Shown here: piece by piece, positions 1 to 7,506 of the stretch
Numbering within the stretch: position 1 is the first letter of the stretch
Layout of the letters: every line of letters begins with the position of its first letter
NCBI GenBank assembly: GCA_005239655.1
Contig: SBBP01000035.1
Span: 1-8,001, forward strand
DNA from: Candidatus Microgenomatus auricola
Lineage (GTDB): Bacteria > Patescibacteriota > Patescibacteriia > UBA9570 > XYC2-FULL-38-9
Reading direction: 5' to 3'
DNA length: 8,001 nt
Made by a program: the position numbers and the translations under genes
The notes under the pieces: generated by a model
Databases searched by the model: none
Told to the model about the DNA's origin: nothing
Seen by the model: the letters and a program-made list of their open reading frames with translations, nothing else

Positions 1-931
1 ACGTGTACCCTTGTCCTAAGGCAAAAACAGGCTCTGGAGCAGCAAAGAGAAAGAGGTAGAGATTCGTTGGGATATGGGAGAGGCTAAACAATCCGCGAGC
101 GAGCAGTGGGGCAAACACCGGGCTAATGTCTGCCAGTGCGTACCCTGTTTCAAAGAAACTGCCGAAACGTGCATCATTATAAATCAGCATCCCAACGCCA
201 ACAAGAAAAATGGGGGCTAGAACTGCCGCGCTCTGTTGTAGACGCGTCTTCCACTGTGCGTTGTCTCGTACAATTAGAAACAGGAAAAAAAGCACCGCGA
301 GAAGAACAGTACTACGTGTCGCCATCGCACACGCAATACAGAGTCCCGTCAACACAAGACGATAACGGTATGAACTTAAAAAAACGTGAATCGCCAACAG
401 CAGACATGTGGTAGTAATCACGTGTGCAAACATGTACGATGTTTGGAGTGCTGCAACGCCAATATAGACAGTACCAAATACAAAAAACGTTGCTAAAAAC
501 AATGCGTCAGGCACACGAAAGTGAAACCGCTGTGCAAGCGTGTACAGAAGGTAAAAATTCAGCGCCGTCAGGAAAAGTGAAATTAGCACCGTGGGAAAGT
601 ACACACCAAAAAGTGCAACAAATGGCATAAGCAGAAGCACCGGGAACGGTCCCTGAGGCCAATACAAATGACCGTTCCACATGATGGCATCCAAAAAAAA
701 CATCTCACCATGATACGACGCTCCCATTAAATCCAAATGCTCACTCGGGTAGTAGAGATGGCCCTGTAAAAAACCGTCTGCAAGAACAGTGAACGGTAAC
801 ACATTTCTAAACGGATCCATTACCAGCGCCAAAACTATAAAAGCACAGAACAAAACCAATGACGTCGCCACCGCGGACAGAACCCTTCGTAGAGGCATGC
901 GAGCAAGAATAGAGAGCCATTCGTCAATCAT
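1..931 (-). CDS. Polytopic membrane protein, GT39/PMT-like glycosyltransferase (3' end beyond window)
   Basis: An open frame reads leftward from ATG at 929-931 and leaves the window at base 1, giving 310 residues without a stop. Hydrophobic segments lie near residues 17-38, 97-132, 143-162, 169-186, 191-221 and 236-250, with more toward the edge. Between the first two is a probable outside-facing loop with Asp52 (LADGFLQGHLYYP) and a second aromatic-rich stretch (MWNGHLYWPQGPFPVLLL, about 84-101). Near 251-264, YNDARFGSFFETGY resembles the N-x-RFG-x-ETGY segment common in bacterial GT-C/GT39 membrane proteins, which move sugars from polyprenyl-phosphate donors to lipids or proteins outside the membrane. 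This family call is from motif memory; donor and acceptor are unknown. No Shine-Dalgarno is seen before the ATG; a second in-frame ATG is at codon 12. It lies just downstream of the rRNA terminator, same strand. The opposite strand holds only antisense open frames. Confidence 0.75.
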   Translation of the reverse strand, partial: MIDEWLSILARMPLRRVLSAVATSLVLFCAFIVLALVMDPFRNVLPFTVLADGFLQGHLYYPSEHLDLMGASYHGEMFFLDAIMWNGHLYWPQGPFPVLLLMPFVALFGVYFPTVLISLFLTALNFYLLYTLAQRFHFRVPDALFLATFFVFGTVYIGVAALQTSYMFAHVITTTCLLLAIHVFLSSYRYRLVLTGLCIACAMATRSTVLLAVLFFLFLIVRDNAQWKTRLQQSAAVLAPIFLVGVGMLIYNDARFGSFFETGYALADISPVFAPLLARGLFSLSHIPTNLYLFLFAAPEPVFALGQGYT

Positions 932-963
932 ATATACCAAAACCCACGAAAAAAGATGTTAGC

Positions 964-972
964 ATCATACCA
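964..972 (-). promoter_or_regulatory. Possible extended -10 promoter for the membrane-protein gene
   Basis: Read on the minus strand this is TGGTATGAT, a TGN-TATGAT extended -10 element, about 33 bases upstream of the ATG at 931 and just after the rRNA terminator. No convincing -35 is present at normal spacing, which extended -10 promoters can tolerate. It would restart transcription after the rRNA unit. Weak evidence. Confidence 0.3.
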
Positions 973-996
973 TACTTTGTCTGCGCCCCGCGTAAA

Positions 997-1023
997 ACGA
1001 AAAACCCTCCGATGAAGGAGGGC
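997..1023 (-). terminator. Intrinsic terminator after 5S rRNA
   Basis: On the minus strand CCCTCC, a 6-base loop TTCATC, GGAGGG and then TTTTTCG follow the 5S gene by about a dozen bases. A perfect 6-bp GC-rich stem with a U tract is a standard Rho-independent terminator. It marks the end of the 23S-5S transcription unit. Confidence 0.9.
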
Positions 1024-1033
1024 TTGTTCGATA

Positions 1034-1140
1034 ACCTGGCAGTGACCTACTTTCACCTTGCGGCTATCATCGGCGCTGAAGGGCTTAACGACTGAGTTCG
1101 GAATGGGATCAGGTGTGGCCCCTTCGCTAGAACCACCAGA
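1034..1140 (-). rRNA. rrf: 5S ribosomal RNA
   Basis: The minus strand contains the conserved 5S core (GGGGCCACACCTGATCCCAT, then CCGAACTCAG and the GCGCCGATGATAG segment), ending in AGTAGGTCACTGCCAGG. The ends pair as helix I: CUGGUGGU near 1139-1132 with ACUGCCAG near 1043-1036, allowing G-U pairs. That sets a length of about 107 bases, normal for bacterial 5S. It lies about 240 bases downstream of 23S with no tRNA between, and is followed by the terminator. Ends may be off by a few bases. Confidence 0.93.
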
Positions 1141-1180
1141 GAGGAGAGTCTTTCAACATTGACATGGCTCTCTTCTCTGG
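1136..1180 (-). promoter_or_regulatory. Hairpin at the 5' edge of 5S (probable processing stem)
   Basis: Bases 1136-1148 and 1168-1180 are inverted repeats matching at 12 of 13 positions, with a 19-base loop. In the transcript this hairpin sits directly before, and overlaps the first bases of, mature 5S. It would compete with 5S helix I until cleaved, so a role in timing 5S 5'-end maturation is plausible. That role is inference. Confidence 0.45.
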
Positions 1181-1186
1181 CGGCTC

Positions 1187-1303
1187 TCACTGCATGGCTA
1201 GAAGTTCGGTGGGTTGAACGACGAGGTACACGGCGGTAATGACCACAGTGACTGCAACGAACAATCCAACAAACTTGGTAACAACTTTTGAGTGCTTCTG
1301 CAT
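1187..1303 (-). CDS. Possible 38-residue single-span membrane peptide in the 23S-5S spacer
   Basis: From ATG at 1301-1303 the frame encodes 38 residues: a basic N-terminus (MQKHSKVVTK), a continuous hydrophobic stretch at about residues 11-29 (FVGLFVAVTVVITAVYLVV), then a short polar tail. The same frame extends to an upstream ATG at 1378, which would overlap the 23S 3' end and is unlikely to be the start. There is no Shine-Dalgarno. A promoter-like pair, TTGCGC, 17 bases, TATACT, ends 10 bases before the ATG, which would give a nearly leaderless message. The hydrophobic run may be chance in non-coding spacer. I do not recognise it. The rest of 1141-1375 holds no tRNA or other gene that I can see. 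Confidence 0.22.
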   Translation of the reverse strand: MQKHSKVVTKFVGLFVAVTVVITAVYLVVQPTELLAMQ

Positions 1304-1369
1304 ACAAGGACTAAGTATATTCGTCTTCACACGATTGCGCAAGTGGCACGCTTGCCGATACACGGCACA

Positions 1370-1391
1370 GTGTTCCAACTACGCGTCGGGA
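1370..1391 (-). repeat. 3' half of the pre-23S processing stem
   Basis: Read as RNA, TCCCGACGCGTAGTTG followed by GAACAC pairs with the segment from 7446 to 7425 (GTGTTACAACTTTGCGTCGGGA), giving about 22 positions with only two or three mismatched or wobble pairs. It extends helix 1 of 23S into the flanks, as the RNase III type precursor stem does in bacteria. Its survival across 6 kb of intron-laden gene supports an intact precursor. Confidence 0.75.
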
Positions 1392-1497
1392 ACGGCTGAT
1401 TAGTACTCCTCGGCTACACCCTTTGCAGGGCTTCCACCTAGAGCCTATTAACCTGGTAGTCTTCCAGGAGCCTTAGTGAATGTTAATCTTAGGGACA

Positions 1498-1528
<31 letters not shown>

Positions 1529-1671
1529 TTAACCGAAGGTCGCTACCCGGCAATGCCACTGGTGTGACAACCGGTACACGAGAGCTTCGTCCTTTCCGGT
1601 CCTCTCGTACTAAGAAAGGGCCCCTTCAACATTCAACGCTCACAGCAGATAGGAGACCGAACTGTCTCACG

Positions 1672-2395
1672 CATGTACATCCATTATTTCTAATGGCATA
1701 GACTATATCTTCATCCAGCATAATGATACTGGAGCTGACGTATGATAGGTATAAATGCATTGCTAATACTGTTACCTATCTCTCCCTTTCGGGATCAGTC
1801 GTTACGGGGAATCTTTTGGCTAAAAAATGCTTGAAGCGTTGCTGTGGTATTTGTTCTGCGTTTAGAGTAATTCAGATGTGTATACTGATCGATCAATTGA
1901 CTGACATCGAGCAGTAACTCCTGATTCAAACGCGTATACCGTGGTAAACGCTTTGCAATTTCTTCTGCCAATAATACATGAGGCTTCTTGAGCCGCAGAT
2001 TCGGCTTGAGTTGAACAAGCAAATCCATCACCGACTGTATGCCGACGATTGTGTATTCTGCCATGCCATCGTTTCGAACGCGGACGTATCCTTTACCGCA
2101 CTTCTTGTGCAACCAGTATAAGTGATCAATGTGACTCTTTTTCTGGTAAAACACAACACTCACGCGGACTTGGTAACCATAAATGTAGTCCTTACGTCGA
2201 ACAAGTTGAAACATGACACAGCCATCACCATCGAGAAATCCGGCGATGTATGCTTTTTCAAGCTCTGAAAGCTTCATGAAAGATAGATTCTTCCCTCGGT
2301 ATTGCCTTCTTCATCAGTTCGAGCTGAAGGAAGGTTTCACCGATATTAGTCAGATTTATTGTACCGCATTACTGCGGTAGAACGCAATGTAAACT
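1672..2395 (-). ncRNA. Group I intron at 23S position L2593 (mobile, encodes I-CreI-like endonuclease)
   Basis: The 724-base insertion follows E. coli position U2593, the site of the Chlamydomonas chloroplast intron that encodes I-CreI. The last 5' exon bases AGAACGU pair with the intron sequence GCGUUCU, a 7-bp P1 with the expected U-G pair at the splice site, and the intron ends in G. The AATACCG/GGGAAG block and the P7-side sequence (RNA GATGAAGATATAGTC, 1701-1715 on the plus strand) are typical group I core. The core is close to L2500 and L2449 here, probably subgroup IA3-like. The endonuclease ORF sits at the P6 position and ends inside the P7 5' strand. Confidence 0.93.
1795..2277 (-). 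CDS. LAGLIDADG homing endonuclease, I-CreI family
   Basis: The 160-residue product aligns along its length with I-CreI (163 residues): a single motif IAGFLDGDG at 11-19, GYVRVRNDG at 63-71 against I-CreI GYVRDRG, LKPNLRLKK at 90-98 against LQPFLKLKQK, and LNYSKRRTNTT near the end against LNDSKTRKTT. Catalytic and active-site residues are kept: Asp18 (I-CreI Asp20), Gln45 (Gln47) and Lys97 (Lys98). Single-motif enzymes of this type act as homodimers and cut intronless 23S genes at this site so the intron is copied in. ATG at 2275-2277 is the only good start; the nearest purine-rich block (GAGGGAAG) is part of the ribozyme core and rather far upstream. The last codons (Pro-Arg-Asn-Asp-stop) are also the P7 5' strand of the intron. 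Looks intact. Confidence 0.92.
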   Translation of the reverse strand: MKLSELEKAYIAGFLDGDGCVMFQLVRRKDYIYGYQVRVSVVFYQKKSHIDHLYWLHKKCGKGYVRVRNDGMAEYTIVGIQSVMDLLVQLKPNLRLKKPHVLLAEEIAKRLPRYTRLNQELLLDVSQLIDQYTHLNYSKRRTNTTATLQAFFSQKIPRND

Positions 2396-2488
2396 ACGTT
2401 CTGAACCCAACTCACGTACCGCTTTAATTGGCGAACAGCCAAACCCTTGGGAGGTGCTGCCCCCCCAGGATGCGATGAGTCGACATCG

Positions 2489-2807
2489 CTGTCGATTCTG
2501 TAATTTCGTACAGTGCTGACTATACCTTCATCCTCTTTCTTCTCTGATGTAGAGAAGAGTAGGCGCTGGCGTATGATAGAAGTATAAGTTCCTGAATTTT
2601 ACCAGGTACCTTCTATCTCACCTCGTAAGGATTACGAGGATCAGTCGATACGGGGTCAAGTTGAAAATCTCAACCGACTTCCCACGGTATTACCCTTCTT
2701 GCGCTCATGCGCATGAGTAGGGCTCCACCGTTATGAGCCAATTTTTTGGATCGATATTACTATCGATGCACCCCGATGTATTGCAGTGGTTCAAACTGCA
2801 ACTGTTA
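2489..2807 (-). ncRNA. Group I intron at 23S position L2500, ORF-less
   Basis: A 319-base insertion after U2500, beside the peptidyl-transferase residues 2501-2506. The exon end GCACCU pairs with the intron GGGUGC, a 6-bp P1 with U-G at the splice site, and the intron ends in G. A P1-side hairpin (UUGCAGU/ACUGCAA) precedes the guide. The core block ATAACGGTG...AATACCGTGGGAAG and P7-side ATGAAGGTATAGTC (plus-strand 2518-2533) match the L2593 and L2449 introns. There is no room for an endonuclease ORF and none is detectable, so it is either a derivative that lost its gene or one moved by another route. Confidence 0.9.
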
Positions 2808-2858
2808 AGGTGCCGAACCTGGTCGTCTATGTGGACTATTGGACCAGACTAGCCTGTT

Positions 2859-3725
2859 CGTATTCTTTCCATGATTCCTCATGGTACTGACTATATCTTC
2901 ATCCTCACGTCGCTACATGAGGAGTACGGCATATTGTGGCAGCGTTATGTCTTTCCTGCCACCTCGTCCTTTGGACTGCAGTCGATACGGGGTTCTCCAC
3001 CGATTTTGTACCGCATGCGTGGTATCACATGCGGAGCGATAATGCGAATAAGTTTCTGCGTTTCCATTACCGGAAACTTGAGATTGACTGATCCACGTTT
3101 TTTCACCTCCACCTTTGGGTTAAGGTCATATCGTTTGACCAGGATGTCTGTGAGACACCCAAGGTCACGCTGCGGGTATTTTGGAAGATACACGTACGCG
3201 GTTTTATCACGCGCGTAGTAGTATCCATCATCCATAAACCATACAGCGAGTGCTTCTGGTGTAAGAAGCTGCTCCAATTCGTGCGGAATACTCCGCTGTT
3301 GTTCGTTGTAGAACAACTGACGGTAGTTTCCAAAAATTGGAGTTGAATGTGATTGGCAGCGATAATAGGCGTGCTGTTTTTTCCAGACTGGGTTGAAGCG
3401 AACCATCCGTTTTGGATGATCCTGCATGTAGCGTTTGAGCATCTGCCATTTCCAGAAAATGTATTCTTTCTGTTTGGCCGAATGTTCTAAACGCAGACGT
3501 GCATTCTTCTTCCCGGTGTTCTGTAAAAAACCATCACCTAAGATCGACCCAATCACCACACTTCGTTCAATGCTATTCATAGCTTATTGTTATTGAAGTG
3601 TGGAGAACTTCCCACGGTATTGCCCTTCTTGCACTTGCGCGCAAGGATCGGGATTCACCGTTATTAGCCGTTTTCTTGATTGAATGTTGCCACTCAATCG
3701 GGACAACGCTCCTTGATCAGGAGCT
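2859..3725 (-). ncRNA. Group I intron at 23S position L2449 (mobile, encodes double-motif endonuclease)
   Basis: An 867-base insertion between U2449 and A2450, inside the peptidyl-transferase centre and two bases from A2451. The exon end GGGAU pairs with the intron GUCCC (P1, U-G at the splice site), and the intron ends in G. It opens with a strong hairpin (GCTCCT/AGGAGC). The core (AATACCGTGGGAAG, then CCCGTATCGACTG, then ATGAAGATATAGTC) is shared with L2500 and L2593; the 16 plus-strand bases 2889-2904 are identical to those in L2593. The endonuclease ORF occupies the P6 region and runs past P7's 5' strand. Confidence 0.92.
2945..3580 (-). CDS. LAGLIDADG homing endonuclease, double-motif type (LAGLIDADG_2-like)
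   Basis: The 211-residue protein has two LAGLIDADG-type motifs: VVIGSILGDG at about 8-17 (Asp16) and LAVWFMDDG at 111-119 (Asp117/Asp118). This spacing fits monomeric, pseudosymmetric enzymes of the LAGLIDADG_2 (PF03161-like) type; that family name is from motif memory. It would cut intronless 23S genes at the peptidyl-transferase site. The N-terminus begins immediately with the first motif, so ATG at 3578-3580 is plausible, though no Shine-Dalgarno precedes it. The C-terminal codons (PRIDCS, about 198-203) are read from the intron's P6/P7 sequence, so the last 15 or so residues are probably dictated by RNA structure. It is not similar to the I-CreI-type enzyme in the closely related L2593 intron. 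Confidence 0.88.
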   Translation of the reverse strand: MNSIERSVVIGSILGDGFLQNTGKKNARLRLEHSAKQKEYIFWKWQMLKRYMQDHPKRMVRFNPVWKKQHAYYRCQSHSTPIFGNYRQLFYNEQQRSIPHELEQLLTPEALAVWFMDDGYYYARDKTAYVYLPKYPQRDLGCLTDILVKRYDLNPKVEVKKRGSVNLKFPVMETQKLIRIIAPHVIPRMRYKIGGEPRIDCSPKDEVAGKT

Positions 3726-3914
3726 ATCCCCGGAGTAACTTTTATCCGATGAGCTTCCGCCGTCCTATTTCGTACGGTCGGATCACTAAGTCCTACTTTC
3801 GTAACTGCGCGACTGGTCAGTCTTGCAGTAAAGCTGGCTTCTGCCTTTACACGATCAATTCGGTTTCCATCCGAATCTAGCCAACCTTTGTGAACGCCTC
3901 CGTTACATTTTAGG

Positions 3915-4255
3915 CAATTGTGTTAACGAGAAACTTCATTGTGCGAAGTTTCTGTGCACGAGCATTTCTGTCGTGCTCTGCATGTCGCCATGCAGTTCAG
4001 ACTATATCATTATCCATGATGACATGGATACTCGGCATGTAGTCGTTGAGGGGTTCCATAAATGGAACTTCCCTGCGGGTTGTCTGCACCAATCCATTTT
4101 TACTTCTCGTCATAAAACGAGTGAGTAGGATTGGATACACCAGATGTTCACGCATATAGCCAAGTTTGCTTTCGATGTTACCATCGAAACGCCCGTCGTG
4201 ATGTGTCTACATGATTCTTAATTATGTAGCTGTAACGGAATACATCACGATTTCC
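3915..4255 (-). ncRNA. Group I intron at 23S position L2262, ORF-less
   Basis: A 341-base insertion after U2262, about ten bases from the P loop (G2251-G2253). The exon end UGCCU pairs with GGGCG (P1 with U-G at the splice site), and the intron ends in G. A long P2-like hairpin (CGTGATGT/ACATCACG) comes first. P3 pairs CUUGGC with GCCGAG and P7 pairs GACUA with UAGUC. The P3/P4 block GGCTATATGC (plus 4152-4161) and the P7/P9-side ACTGCATGGCGACATG (plus 3981-3996) are shared with the L1931 intron, marking a second lineage, probably IB-like. The CCGCAGGGAAG core sequence is typical of group I. No ORF of note. Confidence 0.9.
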
Positions 4256-4534
4256 AGGCAACCGCCCCAGTTAAACTACCCACCAGACACTGTCCCTTTC
4301 CCGGTTTCACGGGAATGGGTTAGACATAACAATTCACTAGGGTGGTATCTCACTGTTGACTCTGGAACCCCCGAAAGGGTCCCTTCAAAGTCTCCCACCT
4401 ATGCTGAGCAAGCAAATCGCTATATCAATGCCAAGCTATAGTAAAGCTTCACGGGGTCTTTTCGTCTAGCTGCGAGTAACGAGCATCTTCACTCGTCCTG
4501 TAATTTCACCGAGTCCCTCGTTGAGAGAGTTTTC

Positions 4535-4587
<53 letters not shown>

Positions 4588-5452
4588 GGAGTGTATTACA
4601 CCACTTTTCTTAAAAAAGTCAATGTGTAGTATTTCTACTACCTACATGTCGCCATGCAGTCTGTACCATCTTTTACTCTCACGGCTGCGAGAGTGTCGGC
4701 GTATGGTATCTGAGGATTCTTATTAAATGCTTGCGTGGTTTTTTTCGATTCATTGTGGAAACAATGTTCGCAATTTCTATGATCCCATCTTTTGTGAGAT
4801 GTTCATTGCAGTTGATCATGTTCACACATTGAACAAACTTTTTATAATCACCTTGCTTCGCTGTCTTCAACGGGTATTTTTTGAAAAACGGGATAACCAC
4901 TTCAAGCAAATCTTTTCTGTTATGTACTACATAACGATAAAGATGCTCCTTGTGATTATCATATCTTCTGTTCAAGTAAATCTTCCCAACACCGAAAAAT
5001 TCTTGAAGAATTTTCAGTGAGTCGAGACTTCTTGCGCCCTGAGTGACGGCAAAGTCATGTGACACTTGGAAACCAGTTTTATATCCTCGACGAATTCGAT
5101 CAATTTCTTGCCGATCGTTTTGCTTGACAAAACCGATCGAGAAACAACCTTCTCCGTCGACAAAACCAGTTATCCACCATGCAAGCTGTATAAGTCTTTC
5201 CTGCTGGTTGTCTGCACGAGACGTTTTTTCACTGTGATACATAAAGCTCTGACAGAAGAGTCAGAGCGTCCTGAAGGTATATTACCACAGTAACGCTCGA
5301 TACACCAGAGTTTCCAGCATATAGCCAACTATTTTCTTAAGGGCCAGTCTTACATCACTGTAAAACGAGGCAGCTTTTCCTTTTCTCACTATTTATCAAT
5401 CGATGAACTTAATCGTCCCAGCCCTTTTCCAGACCATAGTTTGATCTGGAAA
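4588..5452 (-). ncRNA. Group I intron at 23S position L1931 (encodes endonuclease; atypical splice-site signals)
   Basis: An 865-base insertion between U1931 and A1932 in the H69-H71 region, a known site for group I introns in chloroplast and other bacterial 23S genes. P3 pairs GUUGGC with GCCGAC, P7 pairs UACCAU with AUGGUA, and P8 is a strong hairpin (CACTCTC/GAGAGTA). GGCTATATGC (plus 5317-5326) and the 16 bases at plus 4645-4660 are shared with L2262. Odd points: the base before the 3' exon is C rather than the near-universal G, and the expected P1 is disrupted (AGG opposite GGC) although the exon and intron can form 11 pairs further out. The boundary is fixed by exon conservation, so these look like real departures. 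Confidence 0.85.
4679..5242 (-). CDS. LAGLIDADG homing endonuclease, single-motif type (LAGLIDADG_1-like)
   Basis: The 187-residue protein has one motif, WWITGFVDGEGCFSIGF at about 22-38, with Glu31 as the metal-binding acid of the GEG form. Downstream elements usual in this group follow: FQVSHDFAVTQ at 58-68, FGVGKIYL at 83-90 and a basic C-terminus. One motif implies a homodimer that cuts intronless 23S near position 1931. ATG at 5240-5242 lies three bases after a hairpin (GCTCTGAC/GTCAGAGC, P6-like), with no clear ribosome site. The frame continues through the P7 5' strand and P3 3' strand, and its TGA stop falls within the P8 hairpin, so the last ten or so codons double as ribozyme core. 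It appears intact. Confidence 0.9.
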   Translation of the reverse strand: MYHSEKTSRADNQQERLIQLAWWITGFVDGEGCFSIGFVKQNDRQEIDRIRRGYKTGFQVSHDFAVTQGARSLDSLKILQEFFGVGKIYLNRRYDNHKEHLYRYVVHNRKDLLEVVIPFFKKYPLKTAKQGDYKKFVQCVNMINCNEHLTKDGIIEIANIVSTMNRKKPRKHLIRILRYHTPTLSQP

Positions 5453-6862
5453 ACCTTAGGACGATTATAGTTATCGCCGGCGTTCATCCGCGCTTCGGTC
5501 AGGAGCTACTTCATAAATGAATCACCCCCTCCCTTAACGTTCGGACACTGGCCAGGCATCAGCCCCTATACATCAGCTTACGCTTTCGCAGGGACCTGTG
5601 TTTTTGATAAACAGTCGCTTGAAATCTTTTATTGAAGCCTCCTCCACTCCTTGCGGAGAGAGAAGGCGGGCCTTATCCCGAAGTTACGGCCGCTGTTTTG
5701 CCTAGTTCCTAAACGAGGGTTCTCTCGTACATCTGAGGATACTCTCCTCATCCACCTGTGTTGGTTTCCGGTACGGATATGATGCATCGCGCGTGACAAC
5801 CTTTTCTCGGCCGGCTGTGACACTACCTTGAGTTTGGGTTTCCCCGCACTCTTGTGACATGCGTTTTCACGCACGCCAATGTTTCATTCCATGAAAACAC
5901 GTAGCGCTTCAACCTGCGTCAGATGTCACAAATGCACCATAGGGACGGAATATTAACCGTCTGTCCATCGACTACGCTTTTCAGCCTCGCCTTAGGACCG
6001 CCTAACCCTGGGTCGATCATCGTTGCCCAGGAAACCTTGGATTTGCGATGTCATTGATTCTCACAATGATTTTTGTTACTTATGCCAACATTCTCACTTC
6101 GCTGTACTCCACCGGCCCTCACGGGTCCGACTTCGACGTTGCAGCGAAAGCTCTCCTACCACTGTATGCGTTAAACGCATACAGTCCACACCTTCGGTAC
6201 TCCATTTAGCCCCGTTGAATTTTCGGCGCAAGGAAACTCGACCAGTGAGCTGTTACGCTTTCTTTAAAAGATGGCTGCTTCTAAGCCAACTTCCTGGTTG
6301 TTTGAGTCTCAATACTACCTTTAACACTTAATGGAGATTTAGGGACCTTAGATGGTGATCTGGGCTGTTTCCCTTTTGATACATGAAGCTTAGCCCCCAC
6401 GTTCTGACTCCCATAATAGTCTCTGTCGGTATTCGGAGTTTGGTTAGGCTGGATACGGCAAGCCGCTCCGGAGCCCATTCAGTGCTCTACCCCCGACAGG
6501 TAGTTTATGAGGCTATCCCAAAAGATATTTCGGAGAGAACCAGCTATTACCGAGTTCGATTAGAATTTCTCTGCGAGCCACAGCTCATCCCCGGACGTTA
6601 TACGGTCCGTGAGTTCGGCCCTCCCCTACCTGTTACGGTAGGTTCAGCCTGGCCATGGCTAGGTCACCCGGTTTCGGGTCTATAGGTCATAACAATAAAC
6701 GCGCTATTCACACTCGGTTTCCCTGTGGCTTCTTCCTTGGCGGAATTAACCTGCTACGCCCTATAACTCGTTGGCTCATTCTTCAATAGGCACACCGTCG
6801 CACTTCTCGTGCTTCGATTTGTTGTAAACATATGGTTTCAGAAACTATTTCACTCCCCTTCC

Positions 6863-6893
<31 letters not shown>

Positions 6894-7424
6894 GGTTCAC
6901 TATCGATCATGATATGTATTTAGCTTTACCACATAGTCGCGGTAGATTCACATAGAATTTCACGTGTTCCATGCTACTCGAGAATTAAAACCGTAGAGCG
7001 AAATCCTATTTCACGTACAGGGCTGTCACCTTCTTTGGCCGGCGGTTCCACGCCGTTCTGCTATAAGACTTCTTTGGATAAAACTCTACCCAAGCGCGAA
7101 GCTTGATCGTTCTAACCTCACAACCCCGCCTCACACATCCTTGCGGACGCATCAGACGGTTTGAGCTTTTCCCCGTTCGTTCGCCACTACTAAGGGAATA
7201 CAATTCTGTTTCTATTCCTCCAGGTACATGAGATGTTTCACTTCCCTGGGTGTACTTCTTGAACCTATGTATTCAGTTCAAGATTCTGTCGGTATACGAC
7301 AGAGGGTTTCCCCATTCGGAAATCCCCGGGTCAACGGTTGCTTGCCACCTTACCGAGGCTTATCGCAGGCTGCTACGTCCTTCATCGCCATATCATGTCT
7401 AGGCATCCACCATATGCTCTTTAC

Positions 7425-7446
7425 TCCCGACGCAAAGTTGTAACAC
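7425..7446 (-). repeat. 5' half of the pre-23S processing stem
   Basis: Partner of 1370-1391 (see that entry). The strand includes helix 1 of the mature 23S and about ten leader bases. Cleavage within this long duplex would release pre-23S from leader and spacer. Confidence 0.75.
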
Positions 7447-7506
7447 TTTACGTGCGGCAATCATTCTGTGAGACGAAATATACAATTACTCGATATTTCT
7501 ATCTTG

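Noticed and set aside
136..630. Two plus-strand ORFs (136-414, 424-630)
   Set aside because: They are antisense to the 310-residue minus-strand membrane protein, which has membrane-protein composition and glycosyltransferase-like motifs; the plus frames have neither.
1141..1375. tRNA gene in the 23S-5S spacer
   Set aside because: No TTC-type T-loop, anticodon arm or acceptor pairing could be found on either strand.
2871..3449. ORFs overlapping the L2449 endonuclease (2871-3218 plus, 3103-3333 and 3228-3449 minus)
   Set aside because: Shadows of the 211-residue LAGLIDADG frame; no motifs of their own.
4727..5293. Plus-strand ORFs at 4727-5020, 5043-5237 and 5066-5293
   Set aside because: Antisense to the L1931 endonuclease gene.
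4588..5452. L1931 insertion as an archaeal-type bulge-helix-bulge intron, given the missing terminal G
   Set aside because: P3, P7 and P8 of a group I core are present and closely match L2262; no symmetric bulge-helix-bulge was found at the exon junctions.
4588..5478. Placement of this intron at L1923 (the I-CeuI site) or L1926
   Set aside because: The 3' exon resumes at A1932 and lacks CCTAAGGT, so only a 1931/1932 join restores the conserved rRNA, despite the L1926-like pairing.
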